Source of the DNA: Camellia lanceoleosa
Lineage: Eukaryota > Streptophyta > Magnoliopsida > Ericales > Theaceae
Assembly: GCA_025200525.1 (NCBI GenBank)
Contig: CM045770.1
Span: 81,957,347 to 82,021,346 of the forward strand
Length of the DNA stretch: 64,000 bases
Direction of reading: 5' to 3'
Of the stretch, positions 12,191 to 24,998 are shown one piece after another (the first letter of the stretch is position 1; every line of letters begins with the position of its first letter). Under the pieces are notes generated by a model, which saw only the letters and a program-made list of their open reading frames with translations, ran no database searches and was not told where the DNA came from. Both the position numbers and the translations under genes were made by a program.

Positions 12191-12926
12191 CTATATGTGT
12201 GAAATCTATGGGGATTCTATTTAAGTTTAAAAAATCATTAAGTACTTCAAATTTCTAAGTACATCATATTTAATTATTTAATATTTGATTTTATTCTCAT
12301 CACACTCTATTATTTTTTTTAAATTACCCTTAAGGTAAACCCAAATAATAAATAATAAATAAACTAAAAAAATTAAATTATTTCAAAAACTTTTCAATAC
12401 AGAAAATAATTCTCAAATACAGAAAAAAAAAAATCAAACTTATAAACACATAAGCATTATAAATACAGAAGAAACCAAACTTTTACATAAGCATTGTAAA
12501 ACTTTTCAATACAGAAAAAAAAATTTACATTATAAAATATTCACGAGAATGTTTGTGGAAAAATAAAAACCAAACTTATAAGTACATAAGCATCAATCAC
12601 TAACAAGAAAGAGTAGTTCTCAAACAATGTATTATTTAAATAACAAAATAAGAACAACTCCAATAACATATTATTGTTAATCTAATTACTGGATCCTTTA
12701 ATTTTTGTCAAAAAAATGATATAAAAAATAATTGATGGTGCTCTATAAAAATTGTGAAATCCCTTTGTATGAATACTTACCTCATTTTTTATGGGTTGTT
12801 TCAAAAAACTATTTTGATTATTACTTTCATCCATTATTTGATTTTTTTCAAATTTTCTTCTAGGGTTTAGGGTTTCAAAATAATAAAAAATAATGATGTT
12901 GATGATGATGGTGAGTTTTGGTAGGG

Positions 12927-13994
12927 TGTGAAAAATCTAGAAATCCCCTAGATATTGATTTGTGATTATGTATCAATTTTAAGCAGTACATAACAATCTC
13001 AATCAAACAATCAAGACAAATCGACACAACTATTTTACGTGAAAAAATCATAATTGGAGCACCTCCAATTGTGATAAAAAAAAACTACGGGCAAAAGTCA
13101 CAAAATAATCCACTAAGAAAACATAAAGGAATTATACAAGTGTACTCTCAATTACCTAGTGAATTCACGCATGAATTGAACCGACCCCTATATGCCTCTT
13201 CTATCACGATTTTTACTACGGAATTGTCTTGCCCAACGTTGAATCCACAACGCTGATGTTGAATCCACGACGATGAACCACTCCGGAATCCATCAAAGCT
13301 TCAGGCTCAAGTTTCACGGAATCTACCGAAAAACAACTTTCTTTTGTATTGAATAAATAAAACAAACAAACCCCTTTGATATAACCCACTCAATTCATGA
13401 TTAAACTCTCACAGATATCAAAGGAAACAAGCAAAGAAGCTCCAGAAGAAAACCCTAATACCCAAGAACAAGATCTGGAAGCCATAACCCTAAAATCTTA
13501 CTGAATCGCATATTTATAGAAAACATATTCGCGATCTCTGCTCGAGCGGGAAAAAACAACTCCCAATACTTTTGCAGGCAAGTAAAACTTCTAAAAGGTC
13601 GTGATCTCCACTCGAGCATAGGAATGGCCGTTCGAGCGGACAAACAACTTTGACTGTAATTTTTCTTTTTGCTTCGGAGCCATTGCCCCTCGACCCCGCC
13701 TGGGCGCTACCTCGAACCCACCAAGAGGTGCTGCCCCCTGGACCCCCGCAAGCTAATTGGACAGCTTGATCTCCAATATAGTCAGTGAAGTGACAAACAT
13801 GAAAGAATTAACTTCTGAAACATCTCTGCAAGGCACAATTCAAGTCGACATAGTCACGGAAATGGCAAACCCTGAACAGCTCATTTCGTTCAAGAGCCTT
13901 ATGATTATCCAAAAATAAGACCTATCAAATTTTAGTAAAACACAAATGGCACATAATAAAAACTGAGCAACAAATTTGGGTTCAGGGGCTTACA
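12927..13994 (-). mobile_element. Solo LTR, Copia-like
   Basis: On the minus strand the block begins TGTAAGCCCCTGAACCC (13994) and ends GATTTTTCACA (12927), so it has TG...CA ends. It is about 1.07 kb with no internal coding region. It has a TATA-like TATAAATA on the minus strand near 13511-13518, short CTCGAGC motifs in the leader (13540-13640), and a GC-rich stretch at 13676-13745. A matching 5 bp target duplication was not found (taggg before, taagt after), so one boundary may be eroded. The Copia assignment rests on general appearance. Confidence 0.5.
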
Positions 13995-15300
13995 TAAGTG
14001 CCATTATGAAAATTTGAATCATTTATTTTGTGGAGTATTTTGTGTCATAAAAAAAAAAATTAAGTCGATTTGATAATTATAAACTCTTCCAATTTATCCA
14101 AAAATAAAAATCAATAATGTATTTTAAAAAATACAATTATCGTCTTATTTTTTAGAAACAAATGATAAATTACGATTATATTATCGACTTAGTTTTTTTT
14201 TTTTTTTTATAAATAATATACGCAAAAAAATATACAAAAATAAAAGATTTAAATTATTAAAATAAGGATTGAGTCTATTACGAATCTTATTTTGATGATT
14301 CAAATGGTTCATTTTGTAGAACTCTCTGTATATATCATCTATAAAAAAATCGAGTCGATAATTGTAACCTTTTAAAGAAATAGAAGGTTTATTTTTCAAT
14401 TATACTTGTCGTTCATTTTTTCAGCGACAAACATGATAAAATAAAAGGGTTACGATTATCCAATCTACCTAATTTTTATTTTATTTTATAAATTATATAT
14501 ATCAAGAATCATACAAAATAACAATTTAAATTATCAAAACGAATTCCACAGTGAGCCTCACGAATCCCTCAAATACTCTCAATAGTAATGCTACATCCAC
14601 CAAATTTGGATTTGCCCGAATTGTCCGCATTTGTGCATGCCAATTGACACACTGATCATCCGAGAGGTCATCTGGTTTAAATAATTCAAATCATTCAGAT
14701 GAGCCTAAATTCAGTGAATCAATCATTATACTACTCTTAGATTAAAAATGGAGTAAATTACTAATAGGTTTTAATAGTTAGACTTAATCCCCATTAAGTC
14801 CTATTGAAAATTAAACCTATTAAAATCATCGGTAAAAATAATTTTTTGTGATGATTGTTTATATATGTTGCTAAAAATTAACAATTAGTAACTTTATACT
14901 GTCACGATTTTTATAAATTGTTAATAAAACTTACAATTAATGATATTTTTCTATGACAAATATTTTAAATTGTCGTTGAAATTTGAAAATTTGTGATGAT
15001 TTTTTTAAACTGATACTAAAACTTATAATTAGTGATTTTTTGTGACAAAATTTTCAAACAAAAATTAACAATTAATGACATTTTTAAATAATATTTAATG
15101 GACAATATCGTTAATTATTACAAAATCTATTAAACAATAAATTCACCTATTCTAACCGATACGTAAGTTGCCCATTAAAATGTCAACTTAGACCCTTGTC
15201 CTGGACAACACTGCCTCTAGAAGTGTAGCATGAATGGAAAGTCACTATTAACTTTGAGGATTTCTGACTTTCCTGGCTCTTCAATATCATCCACACAAAG
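13995..15300. other. AT-rich repeat debris, no gene
   Basis: Positions 13995-14560 contain three diverged copies of a motif of the type ...tttattttgt...aagtcgatttgataat, also seen near 48055-48130, so a dispersed repeat is likely. Positions 14750-15130 alternate gtgacaaattt and aaaacttacaatta motifs that resemble the subterminal regions of the CACTA elements further right, but no terminal inverted repeat was found. Confidence 0.45.
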
Positions 15301-16707
15301 TGTAATGCCTCAAAAAAAAAAAAAAAAAAATTATAATAATTCGACCCAACACAAAATACATAAGACAACGTAATCAAAATAATAAACTTCCATTAACTTG
15401 AATTGTTATACAAAAGTGATATATGCGATATACATTCATAAATAGTTCATCCTGAATCTACAATATGTGTTACAAGTGGTAAAGATGAATGAAAGTTAAA
15501 CACATAATTATATGCCCTAAAGACTTACAACTTTTCAAGTCATTGCTTGGTTACAATAAAAGAAAGTCTAACTCTATGCAATTTAAGCCCTTGGCTATAG
15601 AAATAAGTACAAAAGTGAAGCCCGTGCTCCAAACTCCTTCCAAGCTACTGCCTTGGCGGGGATATAACATCAACACCTGAAAAATGGTTTTCCCAAATAG
15701 GGTGAGCCAAAACCTAGTAGGAACAATCTAATACAGTATATGGACTTTAACAAAGATATAAGTACAATATGCATTTACAATACCAGTGAGAAAACATTTA
15801 TATTCTATACCATCATAAAGTACCAAATTTTATAACTCAATCCTTTTTCTTTCTCACAGTTCAAGCTAAATCATTTCATTTCAATTTATGAGCCAATTTC
15901 ATTGTCTTTCAAACAACCCATCTGAGACTACAACTCAGTGGTTCCCAAATTAACACAATCATCACACAAGTACTTCAATTTGCCATTTTACAAAAAATTT
16001 CATCAACGGGATCGACACTCATGTATACGCGCGATTTTTGGACTTTAACCTAGGACACATATGCCAACTTAGTTCAATGGACTCAATTCCCTGCCTCCTC
16101 CCAAACAATGGAGTACATCCATTTTCTTCTCCTAAACAATCTTACATATACAATATATTTAAAAATTAGTCATATTCAATGACAATCAACAAAAGATTAG
16201 TTTCAATTTACCTAATGCTCATGCAATTTCTACAACAATCATAGCTATCCTCCACCAATAGTCCAATACAAATATTTCTAAACATCTATTAAATCTCAAG
16301 ACAGATAGTTTATTCAGATTTTCAAAAGATGTGCGATAATGCATATCCAACTCCACCATTAACACCAACATTCATCTAATTTCATATTTATAATACCAAT
16401 TTTATTTATTTATACAAAATAAATACTTGAACCGTTTTAGGTTAACTTCCCTCTTTCCCAAATACCAACCCAAATGCCAAAATCAACAATTGTGACACAA
16501 TATAATCTCATTTTCAAACCCTCCATGACTATTTATATTATATTCACTCGAAACCCCTCTTTTGATTTAACATCCCAAACCGTGGGTTTGTCCAAAATTC
16601 TTCCAAAACCTATCAGTGTTACACAACAACCAATAACTAAGTTAAAATCCATAAAAAGGTGTAGAAAATCCTTACCTTAAAGTTAAGAGATGAGCAAAGC
16701 AAGGTGG
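15301..16707 (-). repeat. Tekay-like 3' LTR, first part
   Basis: This part of the 3' LTR (plus-strand end TGTAATGCC) is colinear with 31714-33145 of the other LTR. It is cut after GGTGG at 16703-16707 by the nested long-LTR element and resumes at 25831. Apparent open frames in it are not conserved in the other LTR and were not called. Confidence 0.9.
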
Positions 16708-17879
16708 TGTAGATCGCCCGGAACTCTACTCCGCACGCGAGGGCGTGAATCGTTGTTCTTAGCTACTACAGTTCGAACTCATGTCACGGTTCTGAATCTA
16801 ATCTCACAAAGTGCAATGTGAGATTGATAAATCACCAAAGAGTCCAAATCCAGAAAATCGTTTTGGAAAATCGATTTTAATCAAAAAGCGCTAAACATGG
16901 ACTGCTTTGCCAGATTTCAGAGTCGCCACCTAAATATTTTATTTTGGAAAAATTTAGGAAACCCTGACTTGTGCCTAAGGCCACGTGTCCGTCACCACCA
17001 AAGTTGCCTTGGCTCGGGAACTTGGGCACGAGAGGGGAAGGTCGTGCAATGAGCACCCCCGCTCACCCGATCAAGGGATCGGCCTTTACTAACATGATAT
17101 GTTGTTTTTGAAAACACATGTGTTCTTATTTCGGTTTATTAGCTAGCTTATTATGTGATGCGCACAGCACACAAGTATAGACTAGATCACCTAAATTGGA
17201 ACAAAACATCTCATATTTGTTTTTCGAAAATGGTTTGAAGTTACTACCCTCAAGTAGGCTAAGACGCAGATTTTGCCACCCTCAAGTGGGCTTAGAAAAA
17301 CATGGTGATTTGCCACTTCAAGTGGACTTAAAACTCGCTTTTTGATGAATTGTTCCAATTCAAGCAATCCAACCTTCATCCACAGACATTCATGTAGTTA
17401 TATCAGTTAAGCAAATAGCCTTATGGCAAGCATGCTATACATGGCAACATACACATCTCATATAGTATGCTAAAGCGTAAAAGCTTACCTACTATTCTGA
17501 GCCAAAACAAAAGCTAGTTAGTAATCAATACATGATCCTAGCTATGTTAACAATGCCTAATGCAACACATGCAAAAATGCAGCTACAATAGGCTCGGCTA
17601 TTCTAAGATGTCATGTGAATGCAATTTAGATAACATGTATTCAAATTGGTATTGAAATACAATGCAGTTTTTATGATGCGCCAAGCCGGGTGCATGCAAG
17701 ACGAATGAATGAATGCAAACATGCTAGCATAAGGATGCTAATTGAAACATGCCCTAAAACTAATCATCAAAAGTTGATAAGTAAAAGAGAGAAAGAAATG
17801 GGGGTTAGAAGACATGTATTACACACACGCACGCTTATTACAAAAGTTGTGCCCTCTCGACAGAGGGTCCGAATAATAA

Positions 17880-18060
17880 GCTAACTAGCTAATCTAAGCT
17901 AATTAAACTAATTATTACAAAACAAAACTAATTAACTAATCCTAGCTAACTAATTAGTTATTACAACACAAATCGATTAGCTAAGTGCATTAACTACTTA
18001 ACTACAAAACCAAAGCATTAGCTAGCTAAGCAAAGAAGCTAAGTAAAGCAGTAAGAAGAG
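17880..18060. repeat. TTAGCTAA-type low-complexity tract, outer copy
   Basis: The tract is an alternation of ctaattagcta and ttaact motifs, mirrored in inverted form at 22310-22510 of the nested copy. It is a characteristic segment of this LTR family. Confidence 0.7.
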
Positions 18061-19269
18061 GTCCTCAGGGCGAGAAGTGCATGCATGCTCGGTCGCCTCG
18101 TTCGGAAATCCATTACGATGCCCTAACTTGCCTCTGTTTGCATTTGATCTTAGAACACTGCACAAAGCTCCAGATAGCTTCTACTCCATTAGGGGATCCT
18201 CCAGGAAGGCTGCCAACCACTTATTGGTGTTGTAGACCACCTGTAGACCACTTACATTTGCTGCAGACCAGAAAAAGTGGTCGGCCAGCCACTTTTACTG
18301 GTTTGCTGACCAGAAAATTCTGCATAACTCCATTTTATAGCAACAGAGAAGAAGAAGGGGCACAGCAATGTATTTGCAAGGTATGTGTGCACAACCACCC
18401 TCCCTATCATTTCTTAGGCTCAAGGGAGTGTGGTATTCGACTCTTGGACCACCAATCGAGCATCGCAATGCACGATAGTCGAGAAGCCAAGTTTGCACAA
18501 TTCAATATCAATGAATGCACAAATAACACATAAAGGCCTTAAACTCCATCGTGCATGATCAAGAGGGTCGGCGACCGAGAAATGAGGCACGTTTCATCAC
18601 TTCAAGTATGAAACGCCCCTCGTTCTTTGTGTTTGGATTGACGTCCAATCCAAACACATGCAGTGCAACTCAAGCATGCCAACATAATGCAATGCAACTC
18701 AAGCATGCAAACATAATGCAATGTAACAAGCATGCAAACACAATGCGAACAACAACATTCAAACAACATGCTCAATGGACTTAAACCGAATATAGACAGA
18801 CCTTAATCATGCCCAAAACAGTGGCCAAAATACCAAAAATCAAGCACAAAAAGAGAAGAACACATGCTCATGTGATGGCTCATCAATTAGGCATAAGGGT
18901 CCACTCTCAAACACAATCAAAGAGTGACATGCGTGAGGATATGGCAATGTTATATGCTCTGAAATATCATGTTAAATGATGCCAAATCATGCACATGTCA
19001 CAAATGAAACATGCTAGGAGGCTCAAAGCTTGAAACTAGCATAGGCACTTGCACTATAGCTATACAAAGCAAGCCCCAAAAGGCCAAGATGATCCAAAAC
19101 AGTCCTATAGACACCCTATTTTTGACTGACCTTAAGACTCAGACGTGGTCGTTTGAGCGCTCGATGATTGTGCATGTTTGTGCTCGTTTCGACTTTCCGG
19201 GGTTTTCGGCTGAGTGCCTTGCCTCCGGGCCTCTGAACTCTTTGTGTTTTGGCTCAGTTTATGGACCAA

Positions 19270-20160
19270 CCCTTGTTGACCTTGCTTGGAGGGAGAGAGA
19301 GGTTTGTAGAGCACTTTTTGTGGTCGTAGACCACTTTTCCCTCTTGTAGGCTAGTTTCCGGTTTCTGAAGCCTTCGGCCGAGCGCCTTGTCTTGCTTCCC
19401 TTTTGGTTTGGTTTCAAACCAAACCTTGTTTTCCCTTGCCTGGAGGGAGAGAGAGGTTTGTAGACCACTTTTCCCTCTTGTAGGCTAGTTTCCGGTTTCC
19501 GGAGCCTTCGGCCGAGCGCCTTGTCTTGCTTCCTTTTTGGTTTGGTTTTGAACCAAACCTTGTTTTCCCTTCTCTGGAGGGAGAGAGAGGTCTTGTAGAC
19601 CACTTTTCCCTCTTGTAGACTAGTTTCCGGTTTCCGGAGTCTTCGATCGCGCGCCTTGTCTCGGGACCGCTTAACGTTCTCCTTTTGGCCTGGTTTTCGA
19701 ACCATGCCTTGTTGCCTTGGTCTAGAGGGACACAAAGGTCTTGGTGACCACTTTTTGTGGTCGTAGACCACTTTTCCCTTGTAGACCACTTTTGGTGCCC
19801 GTAAACTAATTTTCGAGGCTTCCGGCTGTGCGCCTTGTCCCATGGACTTTCATCTTTCATCCTTTTTGGTTTGTATTTGGCACAAACCTTGTTTTCCTTG
19901 ATTGGAGGGTGGAATGAGGGTTGGAGGCCAGTTTCTCTCCTTGAAAACCACTTTTCTTCCCTGCCAGCCAATTTTCTGGTCGGCCAACTGGTCTTGGTGG
20001 CCTTTGGACCACCAAAAGTGGTCGGCAGCCATGCCACCACTTTGCTTTCTTGGTGCAGACCACCTCTCCCCCCCTGCCGACCACTTGGTCTTCTTGCAGA
20101 CCACTTTAAGTGGTCGGCCGACCAATGCATATAGTTGGCCGACCACTTCAAGTGGTCGGC
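19270..20160. repeat. gtggtcggc / agaccactttt tandem repeats, inner copy
   Basis: Dozens of short, partly palindromic units (gtggtcggccgaccac, gtagaccactttt) are combined with a triplicated segment of about 120 bp ending tagtttccggtttccgg (19330-19640). They create long artificial open frames rich in KWST/KWSA on the minus strand. The outer copy has the inverted equivalent at 24990-25790. Confidence 0.85.
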
Positions 20161-20559
20161 AGCTTTCCTGCAATTTCCTGCAGATATTTTGGTGCCAGCT
20201 GTAACAGCTGGTTAGCACAAAAACCATCCTAGCATGTGTTGGCTAGCATGGTTTTCTAGCATGTGTTGGCTTGTTCTCAACTTGTTTTTGGTGTTATTTT
20301 GACATGGCATACCTCTGTTTTAGCTTGGTTGAGTCACCACTTGCATGCATTCTACACTTGTAGTGTAATCTTGCAATCTAGCCTAACATGCATCATACTT
20401 TTGACCATCATTCTAGCATGATTTTGACTCAACTCCAACAAGCTTTTGGCCATGTTTTACCATGCTTAAGGTCTAATTTATGTTTTTTTGGTCATGCATG
20501 CCTTGCTTTGTATAGCCATAGTGCATTCTAGCTCACTAGCCTTGAGTTTCCAAGTCACT

Positions 20560-21420
20560 AGCATGCATTGCTTGGGCTATTTGCATGATTTGGCATCATT
20601 TGGTATGTGATTTCAGAGCACGTTTCACTACCATGTCTTCACATCTTTCACTCTTTCAATGCTTTGGAGGGTTGGTGCTTTATGCCTTAAGAATGAGCTA
20701 TTGTGTATGCCATCTTGCCTAGGCTTTTGGGCCACCATTTTAGTGTGTTTTTGGTCTTGTTTTTCCATAATACAACTTTGTTTTTTGTTGGAGAAGTCAT
20801 CTCATGCTTGGTTTTGGTAGGTGTAGTGTACTCCTCCTTATTGGCCTTGCATACTTCATGCTTCATGCCCTTCATGCTAGCATGTGTTAGCTCTAGTCCA
20901 TACATGTTTTAGCATCATTTTGACATGCTCTAGGACTGTTTTAGGTTGCCTTGATCATATGGTTCATGCATTGCATAGATGTAGTGCAATTGGCCTTGCT
21001 AGCCTTAAGTTTTGAGCACCATAGCATGCTTCATTTGTGATATGTGTGATTTGGTATCCTTTAACATGTTATTTCAGAGCATATAGCATTGCCATGTTCC
21101 CATTTCTTTCACCTTTTGAGTGCCTTCAAGGCTCATGCATTGTTGCCTTGTTTGTGGCCTAGCTTGTATGCATGCATGCCTAGACTTTCGAGCTCTCATC
21201 TTAGCATGTCTTGGTCTTTGTTTTGACCTATTTGAGCTCTGTTTGTGGCTGGTTCATTCATTTGTGTCATGCATTGCATGTCTCTTGTGTAGTCCCTTTT
21301 GGTAGCCTTGTGTTTAAGGGCTCTTGCATGCCATACTTGTGTTGTTTGAGTGGTTTGGCACCATTTCATACATGATTTTAGAGCTTATAGTGTTGTCACA
21401 CTTCCATGTTTTTCACTCTT
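20560..21420. repeat. Degenerate long tandem repeats in the LTR middle
   Basis: A segment of the form gatttggcatcattt...atttcagagca recurs near 20590, 21050 and 21350, each followed by a segment ending in a cttt-rich run and gcatgc motifs. Units are about 300-470 bp and strongly diverged. The same series is present inverted in the outer copy. Confidence 0.6.
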
Positions 21421-24400
21421 TAAGTGCTCTTGAGAGTCACATCTTAATGCCTTAATTCTTGAGCCAATTGGCATGCATGCTTGTATATGCTTTTGGACTT
21501 CATTTTCAGCATGTTTTGGCCATTGTCTTGGCATGCATGAAGCTTGTTTGAGATTGGTTTGGTCCATTGAGTGTTGCATTACATAGCCCTTGCCATGTTC
21601 ATTATGTTTGCATGCTTGTTGTATTGCATTTTGTTTACATACATTGCATTGAGTTTGCATGCCATTAGATTTGATAAGTTGATCATACATGCATTGCATT
21701 GTGTTTGGATAGAGTGTTAGTCCAAACACGAGAAATGAGGGACGTTTCATACTTGAAGTGATGAAACGAGCCTCATTTCTCGGTCGCCGACCCTTTTGAT
21801 CATGCATGATAGAGGTTAAGGCCCTTAAGCGTTATTTGTGCATTCATTTACATTGAATTGTGCAATCTTGGCTTCTCAGCCATCCTCCTGATGAGATGAT
21901 CGGTTGGTGGCCTGAGAGTCAAGAACCGCACTCTCTTGAGCTCATGAAATGATAGGGAGAGTGGTTGTGTACACATATCTTACAAATATACTGCCGTGCC
22001 CCTTCTTGTTCTCTGTTGCAGCAAACTGGAAATGTGCAGAATTTTTTGGTCGGCAGACCAGTAAAAGTGGCTGGCCGACCACTTTTTCTGGTCTGCTGCA
22101 AAGGTAAGTGGTCGGCAGGTGGTTGGCAACACCAATAAGTGGTCGGCAATGCTTTTGGAGGTGCCCATGATGGAGTAGAAGCTATCTGGAGCCTTGTACA
22201 GTGTTTTGAGAACAAATGCAAATAGAGGCAAGTTGGGGCATCGTAATGGATTTCCGAACGAGACAACCGAGCATGCATGCACTTCTCGCCCTGAGGACAT
22301 CTCTTTACTACTTTACTTAGCTGTTTTGCTTAGATAGCTAATACTTTGGTTTTATAATTAAGTAGTTAATGCGTTTAGCTACTCATTTGTATTTAATTAG
22401 CTACTGTAGTTAGCTAATTAGCTTGTTTTGTAATAATTAGTTAACTTGTTAGTTAATTAGCTTTGTTTTGTAATAGTTAGTTTAATTAGCTTAGATTAGC
22501 TAGTTAGCTTATTATTCGGACCCTCCGTCGAGAGGGCACAATTGTTGTAATAAGCGTGCGTGTGTGTGATGCATGTCTTCCAACCCCCATTTCTTTCTCC
22601 CTTTTACTTAACCGCTTTCGATGGTTAGTTTTAGGGCATATTTCAATTAGCATACTTATGCTTCGCATGCATGCATCATTCATCTGTCTTGCATGCACCG
22701 GGCTCAGCGCATCATACAAACTGCATTGTATTTCAATACCAATTTGAATACATGTTATCAAGTTGCATTCACATGACATCTTAGAATAGCTGAGCCTATC
22801 TTAGTTGCATTTTTGCATGTGTTGCATTAGGCATCGTTAACATAGCTAGGATCATGCATAGATTACTAACTAGCTTCTTTTTTGGCTCGGAGTACTAGGT
22901 AAGCTTTTACGCTTTAGCATCCTTGCATGTGTGTAAGTGACTGCCATGTTAGCATGCTTGCCATGAGACTATATGCTTAAGTGATTAACTGCATGAATGC
23001 CTGTGGATGAAGGCTTCATTGCTTAAATTGAAACAATTTATCAAAATGTGCGTTTTAAGCCCACTTGAGAGTGGCAAATCATGTTTTAAGCCCACTTGAG
23101 GGTGGTAAATTCGCATCTTAGCCTACTTGAGGGTAGCAACTTCAAACCATTTTCGAAAAACAAACATGAGATGTTTTGTTCCAAATCGAGTAATTTAGTC
23201 TATACTTGTATGCTGTGCGCATCACATAGTAAAGATAGCTAATAAATCAGAATAAGAACACATGTGTTTATAAAAACAACATATCATGTTAGTAAAGGCC
23301 GATCTTTGATCGGGCGAGTGGGGTGCTCATTTCAGGACCTTCCCCTCTCGTACCCAAGTTCCCTAGCTGAGACAACTTTGGTGATGACGGACACGTGGCC
23401 TTAGGCACGAGTCAGGGTTTCCTAACTTTTTCAAAACAAAATATTTAGGTGGGGACTCTAAAATCTGGCAAAGCAGTTCATGTTTGGCATTTCTTGATTA
23501 AAATCGATTTTCCAAAACGATTTGCCGGATTTGGACTCTTTGGTGATTTATCAGTCTTACATTGCACTTTGTGAGATTAGATTCAGAACTGTGATAGGAG
23601 TCCGAATTGTAGTAGCTAGAACTACAATTCGGGCCCTCAAGCGTGGAGCGGAAGGGCGCGAATTGTATCATGGCAAAACAAGACAAGCTAGCATGAAGAC
23701 ATAAAGCATGACAAATGCGAGGCCAATAAGGAGGATTACACTGCACTTACCAAAACCAAGCATGAGATGACTTCACCAACAAAAATCAGAGTTGTATCAT
23801 GGCAAAACAAGACCAAAAACACACTGATATGGCAGCCCAAAAGCCTTGGCAAGATGGCATGCACAATGGCTCATATTTAAGGCATAAAGCACAACCCCTC
23901 CAAAGCATTGAAAGAATGACACATGTGAGTATATGACCACACTACATGCACTGAAATCATGTACCAAATGATGCTAAATCATGCAAATAGCCCAAGCAAT
24001 GTATGCTAGTGACTTGGAAACTCAAGGCTAGTGAGGCTAATTGCACTATGGCTATACAAAGCAAGGCATGCATGACCCAAAACACTTAAATCAGACATAG
24101 AGCATGCTAAAACATGGCCAAAAACTTGCTGAGATAGGACCAAAACATGCTAGAAAGATGAGCTATCAACACAAGCATGTAAGGCTAGTTTGCAAGGATT
24201 ACACTACAAGTGTATAGAGCATGCAAGGATGGCCTAAACTAAGCCAAAACAGAGGTATGCCATACTGAAATAAGGTCAAAAATAGGCTGAGATGGAGCCA
24301 ACATATGCTAGATAAACATGTTCAAACATGAGGCCAACAAGGCAAGCAACCAAGATACAAGGAGAGGGGATGACCCCCTCCTATTTGGGACCTCAAAACA

Positions 24401-24911
24401 CACTTTCCACCACTGAAATTCCTCTGAGTTTCAGTGGTGAGAAGGCCAAAAAGAGGTGGTCCCAATAGCTTAAAAGGATAGCTCAAAACAAGGCCAAACA
24501 AGGCACAAAAGGGCGGTAGACCACCCCCAACACCAAAGAGACCTCTAACAAACATATTAAGCACTTAAAATCAGAACTTTTTGCAATTTAAAGTTAAGCC
24601 AAAATAAACATGCAAATAGGGCCAAAAGCTTAATCAAAAACAAAGGTTTGAGGGGTTAGGAACTCACCCTTGAAGAACAACTTCAAAGTTGGAACTCCAG
24701 CAACTTTTTTGGACCAAAAGCAATCCAAAAACTCCAAAACCAGCTTCAAGGTGCCTCAGCTCCAAGAGTATGGTGTTTCACTATGTGTTTGTGTGCAAAA
24801 GTGTGAAGAAAAGGCACTTTCAAGCACAAATATGAGAGAGATGGAGAAATATAGAGATAAAGTGATATGTATAACCCTAATCCAAAATTCTGAACCTCAG
24901 GCAAGAGGGAG

Positions 24912-24998
24912 GAGGCTCCCTTATATAGAAAAACATGTAACAAGCTTGTTGAACAAGCTTTAGGCTCCAAGCAATCCCTCCATACACGTGTATGGAGG
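24912..24998 (-). promoter_or_regulatory. Promoter-like G-box palindrome and TATA box in the long LTR
   Basis: A 22 bp perfect palindrome (24977-24998) built on the half CCTCCATACAC has a CACGTG (G-box) core. About 50 bp downstream on the minus strand is TATATAA (24921-24927). The spacing and orientation fit a plant promoter for the element. The inverted inner copy lacks this segment. Function is inferred. Confidence 0.6.

Larger units (their letters stand above)
4540..12926. repeat. Tandem segmental duplication, unit 2
   Basis: This is the second tandem copy of the unit at 1-4430, enlarged by a MITE (5210-5483) and a PIF/Harbinger element (5699-10368). It is intact at the position where unit 1 holds its Mutator-like insertion: the trailing block reads through near 12895-12926 without interruption. 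It stops matching where a solo LTR begins near 12927. Substitutions and small indels separate the two copies, so the duplication is not recent. Confidence 0.85.
19105..23668 (+). mobile_element. Second copy of the long LTR, inverted inside the first
   Basis: On the plus strand it starts TATAGACACCCTATTTTTGA, diverged from TGTAAACACCCC, and ends near GGGCGCGAATTGTA. Its order matches the outer element read on minus: the gtggtcgg repeats (19270-20160 versus 24990-25790), the repeat-rich middle, the TTAGCTAA tract, and the 3' part (22200-23660 versus 16720-18170). The outer copy continues across the insertion: its ggactgttttgg (minus, near 19104) corresponds to ggactgttttagg at 20931 of the inner copy. 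No matching target duplication is visible, so either the ends are eroded or it arose by rearrangement. It lacks a segment of about 670 bp, with the TATA box, that the outer copy has at about 24320-25000. Confidence 0.8.

Noticed and set aside
13071..13643. Short open frames in the solo LTR
   Set aside because: No domain, low length, and the region has LTR ends and a promoter-like box instead.
18081..18533. Plus-strand frame of 150 codons in the long LTR
   Set aside because: The inverted copy at 21919-22278 has stops and shifts in the matching frame, so it is not conserved as protein.
19259..20227. Minus-strand frames rich in KWST/KWSA
   Set aside because: They are translations of short tandem repeats inside a non-coding LTR and occur in several frames at once.
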